A stretch of DNA of 64,000 nucleotides. Source: Thermococcus bergensis. GTDB taxonomy: Archaea; Methanobacteriota_B; Thermococci; Thermococcales; Thermococcaceae. A program made the position numbers and the translations under genes. The DNA lies in NCBI RefSeq assembly GCF_020386975.1, contig NZ_JABFNK010000005.1, positions 186,001-250,000 on the forward strand, written 5' to 3'. Positions within the stretch are counted from its first letter, which is position 1. The number at the start of each line of letters is the position of its first letter. Below the pieces are notes generated by a model, which saw only the letters and a list, made by a program, of their open reading frames with translations, made no database searches and was not told the DNA's origin. This document shows positions 8,753 to 16,717 of the stretch, in pieces.

Positions 8753-9636
8753 CACCCTTCACCGGGACTGCTCTTCAGCTCTTCCCTTATCCCTCCAAAG
8801 AGGCTCTCGAATTCCCCAAGCACATCTCTAACTCCCTTAGATCCCACCGGGATAGGCAGGGCCTCCTTTTTGGCCCTGTAATAGTCGGCGCTCCTGAACT
8901 CTATGCCATCGAAGATGAACTTCACCTTGCCGTAGCCCCTCGAACCCGAGCCTCCGAGGTAGCTGTCCTCGAGGAGGGCCATCGCCGTGAGGAGGTTCTC
9001 AACATCGTCCTCCCACTGCTGGGAGTCTTCAATGGTGTATATCATTTCAAACTCGAACTCCGTACCCGCAACAACGCGCTCGTTTGTCCTCGGATTTGCC
9101 TGGGATGTAACGCGGTCTATGCCAACCTCGATCTTCGCCTCCAGCAACTCCTGCCCTGCCTTCCACTTGGACTCCCATTCCCTCGTGAGAAAAGCGTCCC
9201 TAACTATCACCCTCGATGGGAAGTTGCTCTCATCACCGCTTGCACCAAAGAGTCTGCACACTGGACAGTTGTAGGCTTTGTAGTAGTCGGGGCACACGTG
9301 TATCCAGCCCTTGTTTATCGGCCTGTTGAAGAACTTGCCGCAGTTTTTCTCTCCCTCTTCTCTGCAGCTACCGGGAGAGTACGAGGCGAGGGATGAGTAT
9401 TTCTCCTTCCACTCGCCGAGCTTGGAGTTGACGAATATCTCAAACAGCGACCTTAAACGGCCTTTGAGGGATGAACCGGGGATGTAGGGCAGGCCGATAA
9501 GGGGGTCCTTTATGACTGGATTGTCTATGCCGCCTATCTCGGAGGTCTCCCTCTGGGCCCCGATGTGGAGCCCGGTGACGGCCTTTATCCTTCCCCTAAT
9601 TACAAGCTTCCCGTAAAAGTTGCGGTTCATAACCAT
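8752..9636 (-). CDS. csm3: Csm3 (Cas7-like), target-RNA-cleaving backbone subunit
   Basis: Csm3 forms the backbone of the type III-A complex and cuts bound target RNA at 6-nt steps. The motif GGIDNPVIKDP contains D38, which aligns with the catalytic aspartate of the family. The RAMP loop YIPGSSLKGRLRSLFE follows. Cysteines in CREEGEKNCGKFF and NCPVCRLFG suggest a metal site, as known for Csm3. The C-terminal glycine loop GGSGSRGYGKV is present. Length is 294 residues, longer than the roughly 220 of streptococcal Csm3. The start codon overlaps the csm2 stop by one base (TGATG). Confidence 0.93.
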   Translation of the reverse strand: MVMNRNFYGKLVIRGRIKAVTGLHIGAQRETSEIGGIDNPVIKDPLIGLPYIPGSSLKGRLRSLFEIFVNSKLGEWKEKYSSLASYSPGSCREEGEKNCGKFFNRPINKGWIHVCPDYYKAYNCPVCRLFGASGDESNFPSRVIVRDAFLTREWESKWKAGQELLEAKIEVGIDRVTSQANPRTNERVVAGTEFEFEMIYTIEDSQQWEDDVENLLTAMALLEDSYLGGSGSRGYGKVKFIFDGIEFRSADYYRAKKEALPIPVGSKGVRDVLGEFESLFGGIREELKSSPGEG

Positions 9637-10508
9637 CAGTCACCGCCTCCGTAAAACTTGTGGTAGGCCACAACGGCCTGAAGGAAGTCGTAAAAGACTT
9701 CAAAATTCTCGGGCGTTGGATTGTTCATGATGACTTCGAGCATCGGGTCAAGGACATCGTAAAGCGTCTTTAGGGCATCCTTCTTGTACCTGTTAGTCTC
9801 CTTTCCAACGGCATAAGCTAAGAGGTAGCGCATCTTAACGACGTCATCGATGAACTCTCCACGTCCCTCCCTTTTGAGTGACAAGTGAACACGGCGTGCG
9901 GTTTCAAGAACCCTGCGTATCTGGTTTGTCTTCAGGTTTTGAGAGAGATAACAGCCAAGTTCCATCGCATTTTGGAGCCTCTCCTGTGGTGTCCAGCTCA
10001 AAAAGTTTTTTGAATCGGCTTTTATACTTTCTATAACAACAGCCTGAAGAACAGCAGCCTGAAGGAAGTCGTAAAATACCTCAAAGTTCTTGGGAGAGGG
10101 TTTCTTCATAATTACATCAAGCATTGGATCAATTACAGCATGTAAATCTTCTAAAGCTTTCCTCTGATTCCCGTTTGTAGCCTTTCCAACTTCATAAGCC
10201 AAAAGATCACGCATTTTGATGATATCATTAATAAAGTCCTTTTTGACTCCTCGTTTAATGTCTAGGTGCACACGGCATGCGGTTTCAAGAACTCTGCGTA
10301 TCTGGTTTGTCTTCAGGTTTTGAGAGAAGAGATAACGGCCAAGCTCCATGGCATTTTGAAGCCTCTCCTGGGGCGTCCACTTCAAAAAGTCCTTCGAGGT
10401 TGCTTTTATCTTATCCACTGGGGTGGACTCATTTCTTTGAGGCCTGGAGCCGAAGCCTCCGGGCCTCTGCCCATGCGGCGTTCTTTCCCGGGAATAATTG
10501 AAGCCCAT
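9636..10508 (-). CDS. csm2: Csm2 with tandem duplicated domain (Csm2-Csm2 fusion)
   Basis: Csm2 (Cas11) is the small helical subunit that lines the inner side of the Csm complex, normally a single domain of about 120-170 residues. Here one frame of 290 residues encodes two copies, about 34-156 and 162-284, after a disordered Gly/Arg/Pro-rich N-terminus. Both copies carry WTPQERLQNAMELG, NLKTNQIRRVLETA and NFEVFYDFLQA. DNA identity is still high (about 9897-10030 versus 10267-10400), so this is a fairly recent in-frame duplication. The ATG at 10508 follows AGGAGGTG with 7-nt spacing; a TTG at 10514 is also in frame. It lies between csm1 and csm3, the expected place for csm2. Confidence 0.9.
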   Translation of the reverse strand: MGFNYSRERTPHGQRPGGFGSRPQRNESTPVDKIKATSKDFLKWTPQERLQNAMELGRYLFSQNLKTNQIRRVLETACRVHLDIKRGVKKDFINDIIKMRDLLAYEVGKATNGNQRKALEDLHAVIDPMLDVIMKKPSPKNFEVFYDFLQAAVLQAVVIESIKADSKNFLSWTPQERLQNAMELGCYLSQNLKTNQIRRVLETARRVHLSLKREGRGEFIDDVVKMRYLLAYAVGKETNRYKKDALKTLYDVLDPMLEVIMNNPTPENFEVFYDFLQAVVAYHKFYGGGD

Positions 10509-10514
10509 CCACAA

Positions 10515-12866
10515 TCACCTCCTAACGGCCATGAGCACAACCTTGAGTACTCCGTCAACGGAGTATATCGGCTGGGGCTCCCCGGCCTGGAACCTCCTAA
10601 CGTCTATCCCCACAAGCTCGGGGAAGAGGTTTCCAAGTTCGTGCCTCCCAAGGAGGTAAGCCGTTAAGTACGCCCACCTCACGCTGGAAGGATCACGGAC
10701 GTAGAGCTCCCTGAACTGGAGAATCCTCCAGAGGAGAGAATTTTTCCCTTCGAGTCCCTTACTCAGCTTCCCATTTCCGGCGTAGATTTTTTCAGCATAG
10801 CTCCTCCACAGCTCCCTGTATTCGTCCCACGTGTAGCTGAGGAAGTGGTTCTCGGCGTTGGGTCTTGTCCTCTCGATCACGTGGATTCTGTTTCTCCCCT
10901 CGTCCTTGGCAACGCTGAGGCGCTCGCTTACTACATCGGCCATCCTGTAGATCGGGGTCTTTTCATCAAAGTAGCCGAGCGCCATTGAGATTGTCCTTCC
11001 CTCTCCCGTGTAGGCCCTGAAGGCCTCTCTAATCCTGAAGGCGAGCTCGAAGACCTGCTCCCATGCCCCTACTATGAAGAAGTCGTCTCCACCGGCGTAG
11101 ACTACAACGATATCCGGCTCATCCGGCCAGGGCTTGAGGGGAGGGTTGAGGAGAGGGACTTCTCCCACGTACTTTCCGTGGATTATCCCCTTGAGGTAAA
11201 CCTTGAAGAAGTAGTCCATGAAGCGAGAAGCTGTGGCGAGCTTTGAGAGGCTGTCCATACCACCAAAGAACTCACCGAGCTTATCGACATCTCCCTTAAG
11301 GACTCCTATCCTCTTCGTGCCAAGGGAGGCAGTAGCGAGCTCCTCGAAAGTGGCCACTCCCTTCTCGCCCCTCTTATAGTAGTCGGCGACGAGGTACGGG
11401 ATGAAGGTCACATCCTCCGGGAGACCCTCTGGAACGTCGAGGGTGTTCTTGAGGAGGAGGGCCTCTCCCCCTGCTCCCCCGCCTTGGTAGGGTATGAAGT
11501 ACCTGAAGGGCCCCGTCGTTATGGCCCCTCTCGCTTCGCTCCTGTCGAGGATGAATCCACCGATCTTGGGGAGCTTTTCCCCGAGCTCTGCAAGCTCGTT
11601 GCACCTGTCGCAGGCCCTGGCCTCGGGGTCGTCCGAGTACTTGAAGCGGTCAAGCTTAGCGACTTCCCTGCCGCAGACAGGGCATTCCTCGAGCCTTTCA
11701 GCCTTTTTTGGAGCCTCGAAGATGTCCTTGACTTCCTCAAAGCGGCGGAGCTTTCTGATGTTCAGCTTTTTCTTGAGCCTTCTCCGGGCCTCGCTGAAGA
11801 GGTTATTGACCCCTTCCCTTCCGAGCTCCTTCCCGGCTATCGGCTCCCACTCGAGGGCGAGGTAGAGCTTGCCATCGAAGTTGCGGTAGAGCCACTCGGA
11901 GACCTTCACTCTTATCTCCTCAAGTGCTTTAACCGCTTCCTCCGTGTTCTGGGCTATTATGAGGAAGTGGCCGCCCGCGTTGAAGACGACGTTGGCCCTC
12001 GTGAGGCCGAGCCTTGAGAGCACCTCAAGCACGACGTCCCAGCCGATAAGCTCGAGGTAGGCGCTCCTCGCGCGGAGGTACTTGAGCGTCCCCCTGCCGC
12101 TCACGCCGTAGATGAAGTCCTGAATGCCGGAGAAGTCACCCTCGATGAGGAGGAAGCGCTCCTCCTTCCTGCACTTCCCTGACTTCACGTCCTCCCTCCT
12201 ACAGCCCGCCCTCGCCATCGCGAGCGCTATCGCTGACGTCATCTTCATATGGTCGTAGAGTGAGATCACGTTCCCCTCGGCGGTGAAGGAGCTGACGAAG
12301 GTGAGGTGTTTCTCAAGAACCGGGAGCAGTCTGTCGATTTTGAGAAGTGCCTCGGAGAGGGTCGTCCATACCTCTTTGACCATGCCTCTGTAGTTCTCGG
12401 CCCTTACTACCACTCCCGTTTCCGGTACCGGGAGCCTGTTGGGAGAATCCCCATTTCCTCCGAGCTCAAGTCTGGCCAGTGGATAATGTCGCTTTGGGCT
12501 AAACACCGACCCCATCAGGCGCAGTGATTGGGGCTTTCCCTCCTCCCTCTCCCTCGATGATAGGTTGTCCGCTTCATAGACTATCCAGAGGGCGTCGAGG
12601 ACTTCGTCCTCCGTAAGGCCGAAGCGCTCCGGCGAAAGCTCCCGGATTTTCGCCCTCATGGTTCCCTCGTCCATCTTAGAGAGATGGTGGAACTCCGAGA
12701 AGAGCGAGAGAAGATTGAACTCGTCCCGCCCTGTACTCTTTGCCAGGTCGCGCAGGAACTTCGCCCCCTGTTCGGAGTGGTCGCCCGAGTAGATGCCCGC
12801 CCTCTGGACGGGTTTGCCTATGTCGTGGAGGAGGCCGCCGAGAGACACAAACTTATAAAAATCCAC
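10515..12866 (-). CDS. csm1: Csm1/Cas10, type III-A signature subunit (HD nuclease and cyclic oligoadenylate synthase)
   Basis: Cas10 is activated by bound target RNA, cuts single-stranded DNA with its HD domain and makes cyclic oligoadenylate with its Palm domain. The N-terminal HD motif is intact (H14-D15 in LLHDIGK). A zinc-ribbon (CPVCGRE ... CDRCNE) lies in the middle, and the Palm motif GGDD is at residues 592-595. Length is 783 residues. The start is a GTG at 12866 preceded by GGGGGTGATTGA, four bases after the cas6 stop. Both activities look functional, and csx1 in the same operon is the likely receiver of the signal. Confidence 0.95.
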   Translation of the reverse strand: MDFYKFVSLGGLLHDIGKPVQRAGIYSGDHSEQGAKFLRDLAKSTGRDEFNLLSLFSEFHHLSKMDEGTMRAKIRELSPERFGLTEDEVLDALWIVYEADNLSSREREEGKPQSLRLMGSVFSPKRHYPLARLELGGNGDSPNRLPVPETGVVVRAENYRGMVKEVWTTLSEALLKIDRLLPVLEKHLTFVSSFTAEGNVISLYDHMKMTSAIALAMARAGCRREDVKSGKCRKEERFLLIEGDFSGIQDFIYGVSGRGTLKYLRARSAYLELIGWDVVLEVLSRLGLTRANVVFNAGGHFLIIAQNTEEAVKALEEIRVKVSEWLYRNFDGKLYLALEWEPIAGKELGREGVNNLFSEARRRLKKKLNIRKLRRFEEVKDIFEAPKKAERLEECPVCGREVAKLDRFKYSDDPEARACDRCNELAELGEKLPKIGGFILDRSEARGAITTGPFRYFIPYQGGGAGGEALLLKNTLDVPEGLPEDVTFIPYLVADYYKRGEKGVATFEELATASLGTKRIGVLKGDVDKLGEFFGGMDSLSKLATASRFMDYFFKVYLKGIIHGKYVGEVPLLNPPLKPWPDEPDIVVVYAGGDDFFIVGAWEQVFELAFRIREAFRAYTGEGRTISMALGYFDEKTPIYRMADVVSERLSVAKDEGRNRIHVIERTRPNAENHFLSYTWDEYRELWRSYAEKIYAGNGKLSKGLEGKNSLLWRILQFRELYVRDPSSVRWAYLTAYLLGRHELGNLFPELVGIDVRRFQAGEPQPIYSVDGVLKVVLMAVRR

Positions 12867-12870
12867 TCAA

Positions 12871-13584
12871 TCACCCCCGGATCGGGTTAATAAAGCCAAA
12901 GCCGAGGCTGTTCTTCTCCCCCAGACCAACATCCATGAGGAAGCGGTAGAATCTTCTCTCCTCTGGCCTTATGCGCTCCTTTTCAAGAAGCTCCCAGTTG
13001 GAGCCGATGACTGGAAAAGGGACTCCATTCTTGACGACCTTCACGTAAACGTCTATCTTCCCGTTGGGCCTGAGCTTGGGCACCATCCTGTCAAACAACG
13101 GGCCTTCGAGGGAAAGCTCCTCCCCATAGAAGGCGCTGTACTTCTTCTCGGCGTTCTCTTTAAGACGATCGAGGAAAAAGTGCAGGTCCCTGTGGGCGTG
13201 GAACTTGAAGTATTCGTTTTTGCTGGCGTTCCTGTAGAGAACAACCGGTGAGCCCGTCTGGAATGTTCTCCTCAGCGGGAGTTTGAACTTCTTGAGCTCT
13301 ACAACTTGGTACTCATCCTTCCCGATGTGGATACTCTCCCTTTCCTTAATGGCTGAGTAGAGGGCGTTGATGAAGCCTTCTTCTGGGGAGGAAACTATGA
13401 AGGTTGGTCTCCCCTCTTTGTCCAGGAAGAAGTCGGAGAACGTGAAGAACTTGAACCTCGGCTGGTCGTGCCTCTCCTCATACTCAGTTCCTTTCAGCAT
13501 GTTGTAAATAAACCCCTGAATTGCGTGCTTGTTTGGTCGAGAAAATCCTCTATTTAGGGGCATTAATGTTAACTTTAGTCTCAT
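12871..13584 (-). CDS. cas6: Cas6 crRNA-processing endoribonuclease
   Basis: Cas6 cuts the precursor transcript within each repeat and leaves the 8-nt 5' tag. The protein starts MRLKLTLMPLNRGFSRPNKH and ends with the glycine-rich GLGEKNSLGFGF loop typical of Cas6. Length is 237 residues from the ATG at 13584. The frame is open to 13632, but a TATA element at 13633-13641 puts the transcript start downstream of that codon, while 13584 has GGTG correctly spaced upstream. It is the first gene of the operon and may serve both the III-A and the I-B effectors. Confidence 0.92.
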   Translation of the reverse strand: MRLKLTLMPLNRGFSRPNKHAIQGFIYNMLKGTEYEERHDQPRFKFFTFSDFFLDKEGRPTFIVSSPEEGFINALYSAIKERESIHIGKDEYQVVELKKFKLPLRRTFQTGSPVVLYRNASKNEYFKFHAHRDLHFFLDRLKENAEKKYSAFYGEELSLEGPLFDRMVPKLRPNGKIDVYVKVVKNGVPFPVIGSNWELLEKERIRPEERRFYRFLMDVGLGEKNSLGFGFINPIRG

Positions 13585-13607
13585 AAGTTTCACCAGACAA
13601 CAAGAGT

Positions 13608-13650
13608 TGTCATTAATGTTCTTCACAACCAAGTTTTATAACCTTTGCCC
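13608..13650 (-). promoter_or_regulatory. Promoter of the cas operon (BRE/TATA)
   Basis: On the minus strand GGGCAAAGGTTATAAAACTT (13631-13650) gives a BRE-like GGCAAAG followed by TTATAAAA. Transcription should begin near 13608-13612, leaving a leader of about 25 bases before the cas6 ATG at 13584. This is the only strong promoter I see for the ten-gene operon, whose genes overlap or are spaced by only a few bases. Confidence 0.65.
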
Positions 13651-13660
13651 CTCTAGGCTC

Positions 13661-13758
13661 TACTTTGAATGACTACCCTGAGGGAACAGGCGAATGAAGA
13701 TTTGAACCTCTCAAACCTAGCTTCTACACCTATTCACACGACTACCCTCTAAGGAAAC
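13661..13758 (-). repeat. Two degenerate CRISPR repeats (vestigial mini-array)
   Basis: Bases 13731-13758 match the main repeat at 21 of 27 positions (CACACGA, TAC, TCTA and GGAAAC are kept). Bases 13663-13687 keep CTTT, GACTACCCT and GGAAC and resemble the first copy. Their right ends lie 71 bp apart, close to the 65-73 bp repeat period of the array at 40-1970. This suggests a decayed repeat-spacer-repeat unit immediately upstream of the cas promoter. It is a sequence-pattern inference; whether it is transcribed cannot be seen. Confidence 0.45.
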
Positions 13759-13846
13759 CCGTCATTTTGGCTGCAAGCAGGAAAAGCACGAGCCAAACTC
13801 TACGTATGCATGTCAAAGTCAAATTAAAGAAAGAAAGATTCTAAAA

Positions 13847-14041
13847 TCATCCCCTTCTCCTCGCTATTATGTCCGAGAGGAGCTCGCCATCCGAGCCAAC
13901 GTTCTCAGTCTCGTTCTCGTGGATTATGACGCTCACGTGGTGGACCTTGTAGACTTCCCTTATCACCTCGGTTATTCTCCTCACAAGCTCCCTCTTGGTC
14001 TCCACATCCGCCTTCGGGCCCTCAATTATCACCATCGGCAT
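13847..14041 (-). CDS. 4-oxalocrotonate tautomerase-family protein
   Basis: This is a small tautomerase-fold protein of 64 residues starting MPMVIIEGPKAD. Removal of Met leaves the N-terminal proline that acts as catalytic base in this family. The rest (KRELVRRITEVIREVYKV ... VSVIIHENE) fits the beta-alpha-beta subunit of 4-OT. I chose the ATG at 14041 because GGTG lies six bases upstream; GTG at 14050 and ATG at 14047 would extend it by two or three residues. The substrate is unknown and the gene stands alone. Confidence 0.8.
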   Translation of the reverse strand: MPMVIIEGPKADVETKRELVRRITEVIREVYKVHHVSVIIHENETENVGSDGELLSDIIARRRG

Positions 14042-14198
14042 GGGCATCACCGGAATTATTTTTCACTGATTTGCTTAAAAAGTTGTTGAAGGTGACCTTG
14101 TTCGTGGCAGGAATGTCAAGCTTTCCCAGGAGAATTTTCCATTTTGGAAATGATAAGAGCTATAGGGAGTCTTCATTGAAGGAAAATTGGTGATGCTA

Positions 14199-14405
14199 AT
14201 GGAAGCTAAGGTGTGCAAATTCTGCGCTGGGGAGAGGCTCGATGATGTTGTGAAGCTCCTAGAAGAGAAGGGCTACAGGGTTAGCGTTGAGGAGTGCATA
14301 GGGCTCTGCGCAAAATATGAATGCGGCAACATAAACGTCATAGCGGGAGAGAAAGAGATATCCGTCGGGAGCTTTGAGGAGTTCATTAAAGCTTTGGAGG
14401 GCTGA
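14199..14405 (+). CDS. Small cysteine-rich protein (DUF1450-like)
   Basis: This 68-residue protein has CKFC near its start and CIGLCAKYECG in the middle, enough cysteines for a metal or Fe-S site or for sulfur chemistry. It resembles small YuzB/DUF1450-type proteins, but I only have the cysteine pattern and size. The ATG at 14199 has GGTG six bases upstream; TTG 14187 and ATG 14193 are in frame before it. It lies six bases before a DsrE-like gene, so the two probably form an operon and may act in sulfur or redox handling. Confidence 0.65.
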   Translation: MEAKVCKFCAGERLDDVVKLLEEKGYRVSVEECIGLCAKYECGNINVIAGEKEISVGSFEEFIKALEG

Positions 14406-14410
14406 AAATA

Positions 14411-14737
14411 GTGAAGGCCTTAGTGATAATCTCAAGCGATGACGAGAGAGCTTTACCTGGCTTTATGTGGGCAACCAATGCAATAAAACACAAATGGGTC
14501 GAGGATGTTGAGGTTATACTCTTCGGGCCGATAGAGAAGGCAGTAGCAGATGGAGACGAGCGCTTCATTCCATGGATTGAGAAGCTTAAAGAGCTTGGAA
14601 AGCTTCCAGTAGCATGTAAGAGGATCGCGGAGCTTGAGGGGTTTGAGGTTTCCCTGCAAAAATATACCAAAGTAGAGTATGTAGGAAAGATCATAGCAGA
14701 GCATTTAGAAAAAGGCTACATTCCGATGACCTTTTAA
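14411..14737 (+). CDS. DsrE-like family protein
   Basis: This is a 108-residue alpha/beta protein starting with GTG. The pattern KALVIISSDDERALPGFMWA, then VEVILFGPIEKAVADGD, resembles DsrE/DsrF-like proteins involved in sulfur transfer or of unknown function. One cysteine (LPVACKRIAE) is placed after the third strand, where many DsrE-like proteins have one. It follows the small cysteine-rich gene and precedes a thioredoxin-CcdA gene, a context that points to thiol or persulfide metabolism. The specific role is not known. Confidence 0.7.
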   Translation: MKALVIISSDDERALPGFMWATNAIKHKWVEDVEVILFGPIEKAVADGDERFIPWIEKLKELGKLPVACKRIAELEGFEVSLQKYTKVEYVGKIIAEHLEKGYIPMTF

Positions 14738-14797
14738 TGAAAAATCCTTCAAGAAAAGCCTTTTAATTTATTTTTCCACATTTCTTGGGGTGAAAAT

Positions 14798-16078
14798 GTG
14801 AGAAAGCCCACTATGCTCCTGATTGCACTTGTCATCTTCACAAGCTTGGTGAGCGCGAGTATTGTAACTTATGGGAATTTGGAGTTTTACACAATCTCAA
14901 GCGAAAAAGAGCTTGAGACCTTACTTTCAGATCATGAAGGAGAATACTTCTTCATCTTTTATCATTCAGAGACTTGTCCAGCCTGTAATTATATGAAAAC
15001 CAATGTTTTCCCGACACAAAAGGCAAAGGAAGTCTTGAGGGGCATAAATTTGGTCTCAATCGACGTGTATAAAGGGAGAACACTAACAAACCTCCAATAC
15101 AAGGTTTACGATAAAGTTCTCGTCATCCAACCGGACAACGTGGGCTACTACACCCCAAAAGAAAAGGGTGAGCTAATAAACGTCGGTGTGCCTGGGACAC
15201 CAACCATGATAATATTCAAAGTTGAAAATGGAGAGAGGATTCTGAAAGGTGTGGCCGTTGGGGCATTAAATCCGGAAGGTTTAGAATTCTTCGTGCAGAA
15301 CAGCCTCGGAGATGCTACGAATAGCGAGAGGTCAAGCAAAGAATCACAAGGGAAAGATGAAACCTCTTCCACAGGCAATTTATCTTTAGCAGTCCTCCTA
15401 CCCATCTTCTCAGCTGGAATTCTAAGCGTGTTTTCGCCCTGTGTTCTGCCTCTTATAGCGGGAACGTTTTCACTCCTTTTTGCAAAGAGGAAGGTTGAGG
15501 TTGTCATAGCGGGCCTTGTTGTGTCTTTTTCTTTGCTTGGGGCCTTAGCAGGTAGCTTGGGCTCTTATATCGCTCAGGTTAGGGGGGCTCTCTATCTTGT
15601 AGGTGGCCTCGGGTTCATTCTGGTTGGAGCATCGTTAATAAGTAATACCGTTAACCAAAAACTGCTTAAATTCATTCCCTCTCCTTCAGAGAGGATTTCA
15701 TCGAAGAACGGCTATGTTTACGACTTTCTATTGGGTTCTGCACTTGGGGCAACTTGGATTGGATGTATAGCGCCGTACGTCGGGTTTGCTGTTATTACAG
15801 CAGCATTAAGCGGAAGTACCTTAAAGGGGATAGTGGTCATGGGCATCTACGGTCTGGGAATGGGGCTTACCATCTATTTGATCCTTAGCTCAAAAGATCT
15901 TGCCGATTGGATAAATAAAAAGTTCCTATCGAACAAACTAAGCCTAACCAGGGAGAAGAAAGCTAAGTGGGAGAAAATTCTGGGGGTTGTGATAGTTCTC
16001 TTCGGAGCTCTGATGCTCACCGAACTAACTCCCCTCAAGCTCTGGAGTGCTCTATTTGAAAAGCTTGCAAAACTTTAA
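14798..16078 (+). CDS. Thioredoxin-fold domain fused to CcdA/DsbD-type membrane electron carrier
   Basis: This fusion probably carries electrons across the membrane to an external thioredoxin domain. After a signal/anchor segment (residues 5-22) comes a thioredoxin-like domain with C60-P-A-C63 and a cis-proline motif GVPGTPT. A charged linker (about 171-193) leads into a six-helix CcdA domain with FSPCVLPL (C215) and WIGCIAPYVG (C323), the paired membrane cysteines. Length is 426 residues. The start is a GTG at 14798 with GGGGTGAAAAT upstream. It is probably co-transcribed with the DUF302 gene 12 bases downstream. Confidence 0.88.
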   Translation: MRKPTMLLIALVIFTSLVSASIVTYGNLEFYTISSEKELETLLSDHEGEYFFIFYHSETCPACNYMKTNVFPTQKAKEVLRGINLVSIDVYKGRTLTNLQYKVYDKVLVIQPDNVGYYTPKEKGELINVGVPGTPTMIIFKVENGERILKGVAVGALNPEGLEFFVQNSLGDATNSERSSKESQGKDETSSTGNLSLAVLLPIFSAGILSVFSPCVLPLIAGTFSLLFAKRKVEVVIAGLVVSFSLLGALAGSLGSYIAQVRGALYLVGGLGFILVGASLISNTVNQKLLKFIPSPSERISSKNGYVYDFLLGSALGATWIGCIAPYVGFAVITAALSGSTLKGIVVMGIYGLGMGLTIYLILSSKDLADWINKKFLSNKLSLTREKKAKWEKILGVVIVLFGALMLTELTPLKLWSALFEKLAKL

Positions 16079-16090
16079 GGAGGTGGTCAA

Positions 16091-16444
16091 ATGTTTAGGT
16101 ATAGAAGAAAGGTCGAAATGTCTCTAAAGGAAGCCGAAGAAAAGTTGAAGGCAAAGCTTGAGGAGAAGGGATACAAGGTCGTGCTTGAATTTACGCCGAG
16201 TGAAGTAGTTAAAGCAAAGCTTGGAGTTGAGATGGAGCCATATAGAATCCTCTACGTCTGCAATCCGAAAAAGTTCTACGAGATGACAAAAGTTGAGTAC
16301 GAAATCGGTTCCTTCGCTCCCTGTCCAGTGCTGCTCTACGAGAAAGAAGGAAGCGTATACGTTGCCATAAACACTGCAGATGACATAGTTAAGGTCATCA
16401 AGGAGCCACTTGAGGACGTTAAGGCGGTTATTGAATCACTTTGA
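16091..16444 (+). CDS. DUF302 family protein
   Basis: This 117-residue protein matches the DUF302 pattern: an amphipathic helix (SLKEAEEKLKAKLEEKGYKV), then FTPSEVVKAKLG, YVCNPKKFYEMTK, and a C-terminal APCPVLLYEKEGSVYVA strand. The function of the family is unknown, and it is often found beside redox genes. AAGGAGGTGG lies just before the ATG. It follows the thioredoxin-CcdA gene closely. Confidence 0.82.
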   Translation: MFRYRRKVEMSLKEAEEKLKAKLEEKGYKVVLEFTPSEVVKAKLGVEMEPYRILYVCNPKKFYEMTKVEYEIGSFAPCPVLLYEKEGSVYVAINTADDIVKVIKEPLEDVKAVIESL

Positions 16445-16477
16445 GCCTTTCTGTTTCTTTTTCCATAATTTAAAAGA

Positions 16478-16702
16478 TTGGAGGCACTACAACTTCGGGA
16501 ACAAGAGCATGAGGCTCTTCTTTGCCGACATTCTTGAGAAGGAGCTCTTTACCCTCGGCTACGGAAAGACAGTGGACTCGGTAACGCCAAAGTTCCTGTA
16601 CTTCCACGGGGACATAGCGGACATTAGAATCTACCCCTAGCCGCTCAGCGGAGAGGAGGTTAAGGGAATAATGGAGGAAATCAGGGCATCGAGCCGCGTT
16701 TA
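16478..16702 (+). pseudogene. Remnant of an unidentified gene with an in-frame stop
   Basis: Reading in one frame from about 16478 gives NFGNKSMRLFFADILEKELF, then YGKTVDSVTPKFLYFHGDIA and IRIYP. A TAG at about 16638 follows, and the same frame then continues PLSGEEVKGIMEEIRASSRV to a second stop at 16702. The codon pattern is strongly coding-like and richer in G/C than its neighbours. It looks like the 3' end of a decayed gene. I do not recognise the family. Confidence 0.5.
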
Positions 16703-16717
16703 GTGTATTTCTCTTTT

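Noticed and set aside
3057-12949. Long + strand open frames opposite the cas operon (for example 3057-3863, 11484-12017)
   Set aside because: They are antisense shadows of G/C-rich cas genes, with no start signals and no recognisable protein features.
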